Source of the DNA: JANQPC01 sp039208375 | GTDB taxonomy: Bacteria > Pseudomonadota > Alphaproteobacteria > Rhodobacterales > Rhodobacteraceae | NCBI GenBank assembly: GCA_039208375.1 | Contig: JBCCRC010000004.1 | Coordinates: 1 to 64,000 of the forward strand | DNA length: 64,000 nucleotides | Direction: 5' to 3' | In this document: positions 49,227-58,374 of the stretch, piece after piece | Numbering within the stretch: position 1 is the first letter of the stretch | Layout of the letters: each line of letters begins with the position of its first letter | The notes under the pieces: generated by a model | Database searches by the model: none | What the model was told of the DNA's origin: nothing | Seen by the model: only the letters and a program-made list of their open reading frames with translations | Program-made: the position numbers and the translations under genes

Positions 49227-50258
49227 TTACTCCTCCATCACACCTCTGCGCCCCATCAGGCCCCGCGGACGGATCAGCAGGATGACGATGGCGACGAGGT
49301 AAATGATGACTTGATTGATCCCCGGGATCAGATCGATCACCGCGCCCATGGAGGCAAAGCTTTCGAGAATGCCAAGGAGAAACCCGGCGAGCACCGCTCC
49401 GGGCAAGCTGCCCATTCCGCCGACAACAACCACGACGAAGGACAGGACGAGGAAATCCATCCCCATGTGATAGTTCGGCGCCACGATGGGTGTGTACATC
49501 ACGCCCGCAAGGCCCGCGACGGCGGCGGCAATCCCGAACATGATGGTAAATCGCCGGTCGATATTGATGCCCAGAAGACCGACTGTTTCACGATCCGCCA
49601 TTCCGGCGCGCACGACCATCCCGAAGGTGGTGAACTGCAGGAAGGCAAAGACGGCGGTGATGATGATCATCGCGAATGCGAAGTAAACGAGGCGCCAGTA
49701 GGGATAGATGATCACATTGGGATCCATCCCGATGAGCGCGCCAAAATCGAAAGAACCGATGAAGGCTTCCGGTGCCGGCGTGGGGATCGGGTTAGCACCA
49801 TAGAAATACTTGATGATTTCCTGCAGCACAATTGCCAAGCCGAAGGTGACGAGGATCTGGTCGGCATGGGGGCGCTTGTAAAAATACTTGATGAGCCCGC
49901 GTTCCATCGCCACGCCGATGGCGATCATGATCGGGATCGCAATCAGGATCGCAAGCGGCACCGACCAGTCGATGATCGCCGAGCCTAGTGTTTCGCCGAA
50001 AATGTCATGCACGTATGGGATTTCGACCTTCAGGGGATTGCCCAGGAAATCGGTCTGTGACTCATCGATGGTTTCGCGGCTGAGCGTGAGAACACGGTTC
50101 AACGTGACCGCACAGAACGCGCCGAGCATGAACAGCGCGCCATGCGCGAAGTTCACAACACCCAGCGTGCCGAAAATAAGTGTCAGGCCCAGGGCAATCA
50201 GCGCATAGGCCGATCCCTTGTCTAGGCCGTTGAGAACCTGGAGGATGATGGCGTCCAT
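49227..50258 (-). CDS. livH: Branched-chain-type ABC transporter permease LivH
   Basis: This 343-residue permease has the signature AYALIALGLTLIFGTLGVVNFAHGALFMLGAF, then TFGLAIVLQEIIKYFYG and ALAGFLLGILESF. An insert of about 45 residues after the first TM pair (TLSRETIDESQTDFLGN and on) may be periplasmic. It starts 95 nt after the binding-protein stop, across two strong hairpins. Confidence 0.92.
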   Translation of the reverse strand: MDAIILQVLNGLDKGSAYALIALGLTLIFGTLGVVNFAHGALFMLGAFCAVTLNRVLTLSRETIDESQTDFLGNPLKVEIPYVHDIFGETLGSAIIDWSVPLAILIAIPIMIAIGVAMERGLIKYFYKRPHADQILVTFGLAIVLQEIIKYFYGANPIPTPAPEAFIGSFDFGALIGMDPNVIIYPYWRLVYFAFAMIIITAVFAFLQFTTFGMVVRAGMADRETVGLLGINIDRRFTIMFGIAAAVAGLAGVMYTPIVAPNYHMGMDFLVLSFVVVVVGGMGSLPGAVLAGFLLGILESFASMGAVIDLIPGINQVIIYLVAIVILLIRPRGLMGRRGVMEE

Positions 50259-50281
50259 GAATATCCCACCTCGTCATGGGG

Positions 50282-50332
50282 CCGCCCGTTCAGGCACGGG
50301 CGGGCAGGGGCCCGCGCGCGGACTTGCGCGCG
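50282..50332 (-). promoter_or_regulatory. Two hairpins between the binding-protein gene and livH
   Basis: CCGCCCGT (50282-50289) pairs with ACGGGCGG (50296-50303), and CGCGCGC (50313-50319) with GCGCGCG (50326-50332). Neither has a T-run. Such intercistronic structures after a binding-protein gene usually protect its mRNA 3' end, giving more binding protein than permease. Confidence 0.65.
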
Positions 50333-50353
50333 AGCCGGTCTTTCGGCCGTGGC

Positions 50354-51715
50354 TTAAGCGCCGGGGTTGCACGACCCAAGCGAACCGCCCGCGAACTGCG
50401 GGTGATCGGGGGCGTACGTTACCTGATCTACCGGCGTGATCTCGACGATCTCAAGAAGGTCGAACTCCGACGTCGGGTTCTCTTTCCCTTTCACGACAAG
50501 CACGTCCTTGAAGCACTGATGATCCTCAGCGCGATAGAGTGTCGGGCCGTTGCCCAGCCCGTCGAACTCAAAGCCCTCAAGGGCCTCGACCACCGCACAC
50601 GGGTTGAACGAGCCGCCACGCTGCACGGCGTCTGCGTAAAGCAGCGTCTGCACATAGCAGGTGTGTGCCGCCTGTGACGGCGGAAAGCCGTACTTCGTGC
50701 CGAACGAACGCGTGAAGGCCTGGCTGCCTTCATCGGGCAGCGACCAGTGCCAGTTCGTGGAGCCAAAGATGCCCTTCACGTTGGCGCCTGCACCTTTCGC
50801 CATCAGGCGCGAGTAGAGAGGAACGACGATCTGGAAGTCTTTGCCATTGGCTTGTGCGTCGCGCAGACCGAACTGAACGGCATTGGTGAGCGAGTTCACC
50901 ATGTTGCCGCCATAGTGGTTCAGCACCAGAACGTCCGCGCCCGATTGAAGGACGGGTGCGATGTAAGATGAGAAGTCGGTCTGAGTGAGCGGCGTGAGTA
51001 CGGTGTTAACCGTTTCCCAACCGATGGCTTCAGTCGAAGTCCGAACAGCCTCTTCCGTGGTGTAGCCCCAGTTGTAGTCAGCCGTCAGGTGGTAGGCTTT
51101 CCGGTCCGTGCCATAGTTGGCGGCCAGGATCGGCGCGAGCGCGGCACCCGACATGTAGGAATTGAAGAAGTGGCGGAAGCCATTGGCTTTCCGATCTTTC
51201 CCCGTCGTGTCGTTCGAGTGGGTGAGACCGGCCATAAAGATCACGCCGGCTTCCTGGCACAGAGCCTGAACAGCCACGGCCACGCCGGAGGACGAGCCGC
51301 CGGTGATCATGATCGCACCGTCCTTTTCGATCATCGACCGGGCCGAAGCACGTGCTGCATCCGATTTAGTTTGCGTGTCGCCGGTGACGTATTCAACCTT
51401 TTTGCCGAGGATCCCCGTCCCATCGAGGGTTTTGGACGAGAAGGTGGTGAGCATGCCGCCATCGCCTTCGCCATTCAGGTGCTCCACCGCAAGTTCGTAG
51501 GCCCGCAATTCATCGGCGCCCTCGTCGGCATAGGGGCCTGTCTGCGGCACGTTGAAGCCGAGTGTAACGGTGTCGCCCTCAGGGGCATTTGTGAAACCGG
51601 TATGGCTGGCCGACCACGCTTTGCCGTCAAAGATCGTCGGTGCCGCGAAGCCCGCTGCGCCAGCCACGGCACCCGTCTTCAGCAGACCGCGACGGGTCAG
51701 GTTCGATTTGGACAT
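50354..51715 (-). CDS. Branched-chain-type ABC transporter substrate-binding protein, Tat-exported
   Basis: This 453-residue periplasmic binding protein starts with a twin-arginine signal (SNLTRRGLLKTGAVAGAAGF). The two-lobed Leu/Ile/Val-type fold begins VTLGFNVPQTGPYADEGADEL, with ITGGSSSGVAVAVQALCQEAG lining the ligand cleft. GGGAGG lies 5 nt before the ATG. The Cys near the C-terminus (GSLGSCNPGA) is unusual. The family takes amino acids, amides, urea or aromatic acids; no ligand can be assigned from sequence. First gene of the operon. Confidence 0.9.
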   Translation of the reverse strand: MSKSNLTRRGLLKTGAVAGAAGFAAPTIFDGKAWSASHTGFTNAPEGDTVTLGFNVPQTGPYADEGADELRAYELAVEHLNGEGDGGMLTTFSSKTLDGTGILGKKVEYVTGDTQTKSDAARASARSMIEKDGAIMITGGSSSGVAVAVQALCQEAGVIFMAGLTHSNDTTGKDRKANGFRHFFNSYMSGAALAPILAANYGTDRKAYHLTADYNWGYTTEEAVRTSTEAIGWETVNTVLTPLTQTDFSSYIAPVLQSGADVLVLNHYGGNMVNSLTNAVQFGLRDAQANGKDFQIVVPLYSRLMAKGAGANVKGIFGSTNWHWSLPDEGSQAFTRSFGTKYGFPPSQAAHTCYVQTLLYADAVQRGGSFNPCAVVEALEGFEFDGLGNGPTLYRAEDHQCFKDVLVVKGKENPTSEFDLLEIVEITPVDQVTYAPDHPQFAGGSLGSCNPGA

Positions 51716-51931
51716 ATAATCCTCCCAAAAGGTGAAACAGGATCGGCTCCTCCGCCCATCCCTTGCCCGCGTTAAGGCTGTGACATTATCGACTTGCTTT
51801 GGAAAAATAGGCAACAACCCGCTTGAATCGCGCAATTTTTTTGTAAACCAATACACAATGCGATTGCATACCGTGTAAATTTGTTTTCTTGCGGGCGCAG
51901 AAAGCTACTGACCGTGAAAGGAAAATTCTAG
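51716..51931. promoter_or_regulatory. Divergent promoter region, importer versus XRE regulator
   Basis: This AT-rich gap lies between the divergent binding-protein and XRE genes. A near-palindrome ATGCGATTGCAT is at 51858-51869, and TTGTAAA-like half-sites flank it (51841 and near 51874, GTGTAAATTTG). ScfR/RamB-type regulators prefer TTTGCAAA-like halves, so this may be the site of the neighbouring regulator, which would then also control the importer. Confidence 0.4.
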
Positions 51932-53248
51932 ATGCCGCGCAGCGCACTCACCGGAAGCCGCATCCGTGAGCGGCGCGTTTATCTGGGCCTTAAGCAGGCG
52001 GGCTTGGCGGAAAGCTGCGGGATCTCGCCATCCTACCTGAATCTGATTGAGCACAACCGGCGCAGAATCGGCGGCAAGCTGCTCAACAAGATTGCCACCG
52101 TGCTTGGCGTCGAGCCCTCGGCGCTATCAGAAGGCGCGGACCTCGTGCTGCTGGATGCCTTGCGCAACGCTGCCGACCGTGCGCCGCCGCGCGGCGGGCC
52201 AGATCTGGGCGAGGCGGCGCGGGCAGAGGAATTTGCGGGGCGGTTCCCTGGCTGGGCGCGGCTAATCGCGAGCCAAGGTCAGCGGATCGCAGCACTGGAA
52301 CGCACAGTTGAACTGCTCAATGACAGGCTGACGCACGATCCGTTTCTTTCAGCGTCGCTGCATGACGTGCTGAGCACGGTCACCGCGATTCATTCGGCCT
52401 CGGGCATTCTGGCTGATGGCGGCGAGATCGATGCCGATTGGCAGGCGCGGTTCCACCGGAACATCTTTGAAGACAGCGCCCGGTTGGCCGAAGCCAGCCG
52501 GGGCCTCGTGAACTACCTCGATGCCGGGGCCAACACCGATCGCGGCATCGTCGCCCCACCGGAAGAGCTTGAGGCATTTCTCGATTCGCGCGGGCATCAT
52601 GTGGCCGCCGTGGAAGCGGCGGAGCCGGATATCGCAGCGCTCGTCGAAGATCCATTGCTCACCTCTGCTGCAAGCCGCGCCCTGGCCGCAGATCACCTTA
52701 CGCGGGCACGCGCCGATGCCATTGCCATGCCGCTTGAGCCCTTTTCGGAGGCACTTGGCGCGGTTGGGCCGGATCCAGCGGCGCTGGCTAGCCGCTTCGG
52801 GGTGGATCTGGCCTCGGTGTTTCGCCGGATTGCGGCCCTGCCAAGTGCGTCCCTTCCGGGCCCAGTGGGGCTGGTGATCTGCGACGCGTCTGGGACGCTT
52901 ACGTTCCGCCGCCCGGTGGACGGTTTTCCCCTGCCGCGCTTCGGTGCGGCCTGCCCGCTTTTGCCGTTGTACCTTGCGCTCACCCGGCCGATGGCCCCAG
53001 TTCGGGCTGTCGTGGAACAGCCAGGGCGTGATGCGAAGCGGTTTCTAACCTACGCCGTGTGCCAAACCGCAGGCGTGCCGGGGTTCGACGGCCCCCCGGT
53101 TTTCGAGGCGTCGATGTTGATCTTGCCGGCGGACACCGCGGCCATTCCCGACGAGGCCGGCATCCCGGTGGGCACAAGCTGCCGGATCTGCCCGCGCCCC
53201 GATTGCGCGGCGCGGCGCGAGCCCACGATCCTTTCGGTTGACGCCTAA
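51932..53248 (+). CDS. XRE-family regulator with DUF2083 (short-chain fatty acyl type)
   Basis: This 438-residue protein has an N-terminal XRE helix-turn-helix (about 8-65: RIRERRVYLGLKQAGLAESCGISPSYLNLIEHNRRRIG), a central region, and a C-terminal part ending PVGTSCRICPRPDCAARREPTI, the Cys-rich DUF2083 end. Relatives (RamB, ScfR) sense acyl-CoA from acetate or propionate use. The IrrE-like HExxH site of some homologues is not visible. AAAGGA lies upstream of the ATG. It is divergent from the importer operon. Confidence 0.85.
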   Translation: MPRSALTGSRIRERRVYLGLKQAGLAESCGISPSYLNLIEHNRRRIGGKLLNKIATVLGVEPSALSEGADLVLLDALRNAADRAPPRGGPDLGEAARAEEFAGRFPGWARLIASQGQRIAALERTVELLNDRLTHDPFLSASLHDVLSTVTAIHSASGILADGGEIDADWQARFHRNIFEDSARLAEASRGLVNYLDAGANTDRGIVAPPEELEAFLDSRGHHVAAVEAAEPDIAALVEDPLLTSAASRALAADHLTRARADAIAMPLEPFSEALGAVGPDPAALASRFGVDLASVFRRIAALPSASLPGPVGLVICDASGTLTFRRPVDGFPLPRFGAACPLLPLYLALTRPMAPVRAVVEQPGRDAKRFLTYAVCQTAGVPGFDGPPVFEASMLILPADTAAIPDEAGIPVGTSCRICPRPDCAARREPTILSVDA

Positions 53249-53428
53249 ATGATAGGGTCGCTCCACCAAAGCAGGCGCACTGGGCGCTGCCACGCCAGCG
53301 ACTCACAAAACAGGCCCGTCACACTCTTCAACGTGGCGCGACCATTGGCTTTTTGACACACCAATCTCCCTGCGCAATAGTGCTCAAAACAAGAAGAAAA
53401 ATGCTTTTAAAAGGGGAGGTGGTCGGCG

Positions 53429-53797
53429 ATGGGCGGGAGGGTCCTGCTGATCGAAGATGAGCCCAATATCATCGAAGCGATCCGGTTCATCCTGTCGCGC
53501 GATGGCTGGGTCGTTGACGTGCATTCAGACGGGGCCACAGCGCTCGATGCCGTGGCGCGGCGCAGCCCTGATGTGATCATTCTCGACGTGATGCTGCCGA
53601 ACCGATCGGGCTACGATATTCTGGCCGACCTGCGTGCCGCCGACGGCACCCGCGATCTGCCGGTGCTGATGCTCACGGCAAGAGGCCAAAAGCAGGATCG
53701 TGAGATGGCCGAGCGCTACGGGGCAAGTCGGTTCATGACGAAGCCATTCTCGAACTCAGATGTGCTGACGTCAGTGCGCGAGTTGGTGGGCTCGTGA
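53429..53797 (+). CDS. Stand-alone response regulator receiver protein
   Basis: This 122-residue protein is only a receiver domain: VLLIEDEPN (acidic pair), VIILDVMLPNRSGYD (phospho-Asp about 53), VLMLTARG and FMTKPFSNSD (Lys). There is no DNA-binding output domain. GGGGAGG precedes the ATG. It overlaps the next small gene (GTGA), and the histidine kinase follows; it is the probable phosphate acceptor, with output by protein contact. Confidence 0.92.
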   Translation: MGGRVLLIEDEPNIIEAIRFILSRDGWVVDVHSDGATALDAVARRSPDVIILDVMLPNRSGYDILADLRAADGTRDLPVLMLTARGQKQDREMAERYGASRFMTKPFSNSDVLTSVRELVGS

Positions 53798-54066
53798 GCA
53801 CGCCGCGCGAGCCTGTCTTCCTTGCGCGGGAATCCTATCGGCGCCGTCGGTTGCGTGATGCTGCACGGTTCCTGCCTTTTCTGGCTGTATTCGTCTTCTG
53901 CATCCCGATGCTTTTTGGCCCCGAGGCCGGCACCGCCATGACAAAGGTGTTTTTGTTCTTCGCTTGGCTCACCTTGATTGCCGTAAGCTTTGCGCTCTCG
54001 CGCCGTCTGGCAACCGACATCGACGTTCAGCAAGGTGACGGGCCTGACGACGGGCCCGCAGGCTAA
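53794..54066 (+). CDS. Small two-TM protein linked to the histidine kinase
   Basis: This 90-residue protein starts at GTG overlapping the receiver stop. A basic N-terminus (ESYRRRRLRDAARF) is followed by two TM segments (LPFLAVFVFCIPMLFG and VFLFFAWLTLIAVSFAL) and an acidic tail. Its stop shares a base with the kinase start. It resembles small membrane subunits next to solute-symporter-type proteins; a role in assembly or sensing is inferred only from position. Confidence 0.75.
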   Translation: MSTPREPVFLARESYRRRRLRDAARFLPFLAVFVFCIPMLFGPEAGTAMTKVFLFFAWLTLIAVSFALSRRLATDIDVQQGDGPDDGPAG

Positions 54067-56744
54067 TGCTGACCTTTAACATGCTTGTCGCCGTCTGTGC
54101 GGCCTATGTGGGATTTCTGTTTCTGGTTGCCTTTGCGGCAGAAAAGCGGGCGCGGCGCGGCCGGGCGGCTTGGCTGCGCTCCCCGCTAGTCTACACCCTG
54201 GCTCTTTCGATCTACTGCACCGGTTGGACGTTTTATGGCGCCGTGGGCTATGCCGCGCGCTCGGGCCTTGAGTTCGTGACAATATACCTTGGCCCGACGG
54301 TCGTGATGATCGCGTGGTGGGCGCTTCTACGAAAACTGGTGCGGATCGGGCGCACACAGCGCGTGACTTCGATTGCCGATCTCGTGTCGTCCCGCTACGG
54401 AAAATCCACGGCCCTTGGTGTTTTGGTGACGGTTCTCTGCATCGTGGGCACCACCCCTTACATCGCGCTGCAACTGCAATCCGTAACCCTTGCTTTCGCT
54501 GTGTTCTCGCCCGCCGAGGCGGTGGACATGAACGGCACCGCGCTGTGGGTGGCGCTTGGCCTCGCGCTTTTCACCATCGTCTTTGGGACCCGTAACCTTG
54601 ACGTGAACGAACGGCACCATGGCGTCGTGATCGCCATCGCGGTCGAGGCCGTGGTCAAGATCGTGGCGCTCGTGGCGGTAGGTGTGTTCGTCGTTTGGTC
54701 TGTCGCTGGGGGGACGGGCGATATCTTGCGGATGATCGAGGCCTCGCCAATCGCCGAATACCGCGTTCAGCCCGAACGGTGGGTGACGCTGACGTTCCTC
54801 GCAGGGGCGGCGTTTCTGTGCCTGCCGCGGATGTTTCACGTGCTTGTTGTGGAAAACTCCGATGAACGGCATCTGGCGACGGCCGCCTGGGCCTTTCCAC
54901 TATACCTGCTGCTGATCAGCCTGTTTGTGATCCCTATCGCGGTAGCCGGGCTTGCCGTGATGCCAGCCGATGCCAACCCCGATCTTTTCGTGCTCACGGT
55001 GCCGCTACAATTCGATCAGGAAGGGCTTGCGATGCTCTCGTTCCTTGGCGGCTTTTCGTCGGCCACATCCATGGTGATCGTCGCGGCCATTGCGTTGTCC
55101 ACTATGGTGTCGAACCACATCGTGCTGCCGATCTGGCTCAGTGCGGGGCAGGGGGGCGCCACGGTGTCGGGCGATGTGCGCAATGTGGTTCTGCTGGCGC
55201 GGCGCGTATCGATCGCCGTCGTGCTGGGACTGGGATACCTCTACTACCGGTTTTCAGGTGGGGGCGAGGCGCTGGCAGCCATGGGCCTGATCGCCTTTGT
55301 GGGCGTGGCGCAGATCTTGCCTGCGCTGATCGGGGGCATCTTCTGGCGCGGCGCCACACGCATCGGCGCTGGGCTTGGCGTTGGGATCGGCTTCAGCGTG
55401 TGGCTCTACACGCTGTTTCTGCCAAGCTTCGGGGTGGGCGATGTGCTCAGCGCTTCAACGTTTGAGGCCGGACCCTTTGGCCTTGCGCTTCTGCGCCCGC
55501 AAGCGCTGTTTGGCCTTGATGGGATGGATCCGCTGGTGCACGCGGTTTTCTGGTCACTCGCCCTCAACACCGGCGTTTTCGTGCTTGGATCGCTTTTTAG
55601 CTTTCCCCGCCCGCTGGAACGGCTGCAGGGCGCTACTTTCGTCAACATCTATCGCTATTCCGACAGCGCGCGGGGCTGGGGCCGCAGTTTTGTGGAAGCC
55701 GAAGATCTTCTGGTGATGGCGCAACGGATCATCGGGCCCATGGAGGCGCAGGCACTCTTCGTCTCGGTGGCGGCCGAACAGGGGAAGGACGGGTATCTTC
55801 CCGATGTCACCCCGGAGTTTCTTGAGCGGCTTGAGCGGGAACTTTCCGGCTCTGTCGGTGCGGCGACGGCCCATGCGATGCTGGGTCAAATCACCGGCGG
55901 CGTGACCGTATCGGTGGAAGATCTGATGCGGGTGGCGGATGAAACCGCCCAAATGATGGAGTACTCAAGCCAGCTCGAAACGAAATCGGAGGAGTTGCAA
56001 CGCACGGCACGTAAACTGCGCGAGGCCAATGCCAAACTCACCACGCTGTCGATCCAGAAAGATGCGTTTCTCAGCCAGATCAGCCATGAGCTGCGCACGC
56101 CCATGACGTCGATCCGTGCGTTTTCCGAGATCCTTATGGATGGCGACCAGATGGACCGCGCAGATCGCCGCAAGTATTCCACGATTATCCATGACGAAAC
56201 ACTTCGGCTGACGCGGCTTCTCGACGATCTGCTTGATCTGAGTGTGCTGGAGAACGGGCAGGTTACGCTGAACGAGGCGCCTACCAGCGTGGGCGAGGTG
56301 CTGGATCGCGCGCTTGCGGCCATTGAAAGCCGAGCAGAGCCTGGTTCGTTGCAGATCCAACGTGATCGTGGCCGCGAGGCGGTACCGATCTTTGCCGATG
56401 CCGATAGGCTGGCGCAGGTCTTCATCAATATCGTTTCGAACGCGCAAAAATACTGCGATGCTGAGGCACCCGCTCTTCGGATTGCCGTTCAGGAAACGGG
56501 TGACAGCGTTGCGATTGACTTTATCGACAATGGCAGTGGCATCCCGAAATCAAGCCAGGCGTTGATCTTCGAGAAATTTGCTCGGTTGACCGACCAGCGC
56601 GCCGCCGGTGGTGCCGGGCTGGGCCTCGCGATCTGCCGCGAGATTATGCTGCGGCTCGGGGGCAGCGTGGATTACTTGCCGGGGCAGGGCGGTGCGGCAT
56701 TCCGCGTTACCCTGCCACGTCCTAAGGCGATGGCCGCGCAGTAA
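54066..56744 (+). CDS. Sensor histidine kinase with sodium:solute symporter domain (CrbS-like)
   Basis: The 892-residue protein has an SSS/SLC5 domain of about 13 TM segments (about 1-500: YCTGWTFYGAVGYAARSGLEF, SIADLVSSRYGKS), a linker with a possible coiled coil (SSQLETKSEELQRTARKLRE), then a kinase core. H-box FLSQISHELRTPMTS is near residue 675; N-box NIVSNAQKYCD, DNGSGIP and GGAGLGLAI follow. CrbS-type kinases govern acetate use. With the XRE regulator upstream it suggests short-chain acid sensing. Confidence 0.92.
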   Translation: MLTFNMLVAVCAAYVGFLFLVAFAAEKRARRGRAAWLRSPLVYTLALSIYCTGWTFYGAVGYAARSGLEFVTIYLGPTVVMIAWWALLRKLVRIGRTQRVTSIADLVSSRYGKSTALGVLVTVLCIVGTTPYIALQLQSVTLAFAVFSPAEAVDMNGTALWVALGLALFTIVFGTRNLDVNERHHGVVIAIAVEAVVKIVALVAVGVFVVWSVAGGTGDILRMIEASPIAEYRVQPERWVTLTFLAGAAFLCLPRMFHVLVVENSDERHLATAAWAFPLYLLLISLFVIPIAVAGLAVMPADANPDLFVLTVPLQFDQEGLAMLSFLGGFSSATSMVIVAAIALSTMVSNHIVLPIWLSAGQGGATVSGDVRNVVLLARRVSIAVVLGLGYLYYRFSGGGEALAAMGLIAFVGVAQILPALIGGIFWRGATRIGAGLGVGIGFSVWLYTLFLPSFGVGDVLSASTFEAGPFGLALLRPQALFGLDGMDPLVHAVFWSLALNTGVFVLGSLFSFPRPLERLQGATFVNIYRYSDSARGWGRSFVEAEDLLVMAQRIIGPMEAQALFVSVAAEQGKDGYLPDVTPEFLERLERELSGSVGAATAHAMLGQITGGVTVSVEDLMRVADETAQMMEYSSQLETKSEELQRTARKLREANAKLTTLSIQKDAFLSQISHELRTPMTSIRAFSEILMDGDQMDRADRRKYSTIIHDETLRLTRLLDDLLDLSVLENGQVTLNEAPTSVGEVLDRALAAIESRAEPGSLQIQRDRGREAVPIFADADRLAQVFINIVSNAQKYCDAEAPALRIAVQETGDSVAIDFIDNGSGIPKSSQALIFEKFARLTDQRAAGGAGLGLAICREIMLRLGGSVDYLPGQGGAAFRVTLPRPKAMAAQ

Positions 56745-56816
56745 CACGGACGCGCCCTTGTTTGGTTTTCCTTTACCGTAGTTTGCCATGGTTTTCGGCA
56801 ACAGGAGGACCGGCCG

Positions 56817-57911
56817 ATGATTTCCGATACCTCGCTTGCCGTGATGCGAAGGCTTGCCAAGCCGGCCCGCCCCACTGCCGCCGATGCCGGGCTTGATGAG
56901 GGCCGGGCGTGGCGGATCCTTGCCCCGCGCGCTGCGGAGGAGGCCGCCGGACTGGTTTTGAACGTGCGCGGTTTCGACGTGACCGAGGTGTTCCTCGACG
57001 ATCTCACGGGTGATTGGCCCGCCGGCACATTGGCAATGATGCTTGCGGCCGAAGGTCAGGGGCCGGGGCTGGCGCTCGTGGATGCTGCGCTTGTGTCTGG
57101 GTTGATTGAGGTTCAGATCACAGGCCGCGTGCTTGGGGCCGCCCCGGCCGAGCGGCCCAGTACCGATACCGATGCTGCGCTTGTGGGCCACATGGTTGAG
57201 CGGTGGATGCACGATGTGGCCGAGATGCTGGGCCAGGGAGCCGCGTGGCGCGTTGGCGCGCGCGCGCCTGACCCGCGCGCGGCCCAGCTTGCCTTGGAGG
57301 AATGCGCCTATTTGCGTCGCACAGTGCGTTTTGATCTCGGCGACGGCGCGAAGGAGGGCACGTTGACCCTTGCCTGCCCCAGCGCGCCCCCGGCCCGGGC
57401 GGTTCCGAAAGGGGCTGATCCGCGTCTCGATGCGGCGGCCGAACTGCGCGCCGTGCTACACCGCGTTGACGTTCCCCTGCGGCGCATCCGCGGGCTTTCG
57501 CCCGGAGATGTGCTGGCCTTGCCCGGAGCGCGGATCGGGGCGGTCGCGGTTGAAACGCCTGAAGGGCGTCGCGTGGCGGCGGCGCGCCTGGGCCGGCTTG
57601 GCCCGCACCGTGCGCTTCGCATCGGCTCCGATCAGGGGGAAGCGTCCACACCGCAGCTTTCAGGTGATCCAATGCCGGAATTGATCGCCGAACCGCTGCC
57701 TGGTTTGCCGCCGGCGACCACGTCGGAGAAGCTCGGCACCGGGTTGAACCCGCAGACAGTCTCGCTGACTGACCCTATCGTTGAACCGGCGGCTGACCTG
57801 GCGCCCGAGTTGCCGGACCTTCCCCCGCTTCCGGGCGATGAGGCTGACCCCGACCTGCCGCCTCTCGCAGCACCGATGGGGCTGGCCGATCTGCCGCAGG
57901 ATGGAGAGTGA
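56817..57911 (+). CDS. FliM/FliN-family SpoA-domain protein
   Basis: This 364-residue protein has a CheC-like/FliM-like middle region and a SpoA domain (about 202-275: LDAAAELRAVLHRVDVPLRR, LSPGDVLALPGARIG, RVAAARLGRLGPHRALRI), the fold that builds the flagellar C-ring and type III sorting platforms. A Pro/Glu/Asp-rich tail of about 85 residues follows, unlike FliM or FliN. AGGAGG lies 8 nt upstream. No flagellar genes surround it, so flagellar function is plausible but not shown. Confidence 0.75.
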   Translation: MISDTSLAVMRRLAKPARPTAADAGLDEGRAWRILAPRAAEEAAGLVLNVRGFDVTEVFLDDLTGDWPAGTLAMMLAAEGQGPGLALVDAALVSGLIEVQITGRVLGAAPAERPSTDTDAALVGHMVERWMHDVAEMLGQGAAWRVGARAPDPRAAQLALEECAYLRRTVRFDLGDGAKEGTLTLACPSAPPARAVPKGADPRLDAAAELRAVLHRVDVPLRRIRGLSPGDVLALPGARIGAVAVETPEGRRVAAARLGRLGPHRALRIGSDQGEASTPQLSGDPMPELIAEPLPGLPPATTSEKLGTGLNPQTVSLTDPIVEPAADLAPELPDLPPLPGDEADPDLPPLAAPMGLADLPQDGE

Positions 57912-57945
57912 CACGCAATCCCCTTCAGCGCGAGATGCTGGCCGG

Positions 57946-58374
57946 CTACGCCTGTTCGGAAAGCGTCTCAAGCGTTGGGCGCAATTGTTCCAGAGGAAAG
58001 CCAGCCGCAGCGCAGGCTGCAAGGATCTCATCGGTTGGCATCGCTCCGGCTTGTGACAGGGCCCACAGGATGCTCGAGCGTGTGCCACTGCGGCAATAGG
58101 CCAGCACCCTCCCGTCGGCCCCTGCGACGAGTTCGCCCTGGCGAAGCGCATGATCGAGCGAAAGCTCGCTGTTGCCCACGGGGTTATCGGCAAATGCAAT
58201 CCCGGCCGCCTCTGCCGCGGCGCGCACGGCCGCCGCGGAAAGGTCGGGCGGCACCTCTTCATCGGGTCGGTTGCAGATGATAAGGGATATGCCTGCGTCT
58301 TTCAGCGCTGCCATATCTTCCGCAGAGATTTGCGGCATCGCCGCATAGGCAGGGGTGATGTCATTGAGCTTCAT
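57946..58374 (-). CDS. TIGR01244/BLH-type protein tyrosine phosphatase-like
   Basis: This 142-residue phosphatase domain (MKLNDITPAYAAMPQISAEDM) has the CX5R loop YCRSGTRSS and an upstream general-acid region. Family members (beta-lactamase-hydrolase-like phosphatases) are often linked to sulfide oxidation genes, which are not seen here. The longer frame from 58425 adds 17 residues without a ribosome site; the methionine at 58374 starts the conserved fold. Confidence 0.85.
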   Translation of the reverse strand: MKLNDITPAYAAMPQISAEDMAALKDAGISLIICNRPDEEVPPDLSAAAVRAAAEAAGIAFADNPVGNSELSLDHALRQGELVAGADGRVLAYCRSGTRSSILWALSQAGAMPTDEILAACAAAGFPLEQLRPTLETLSEQA

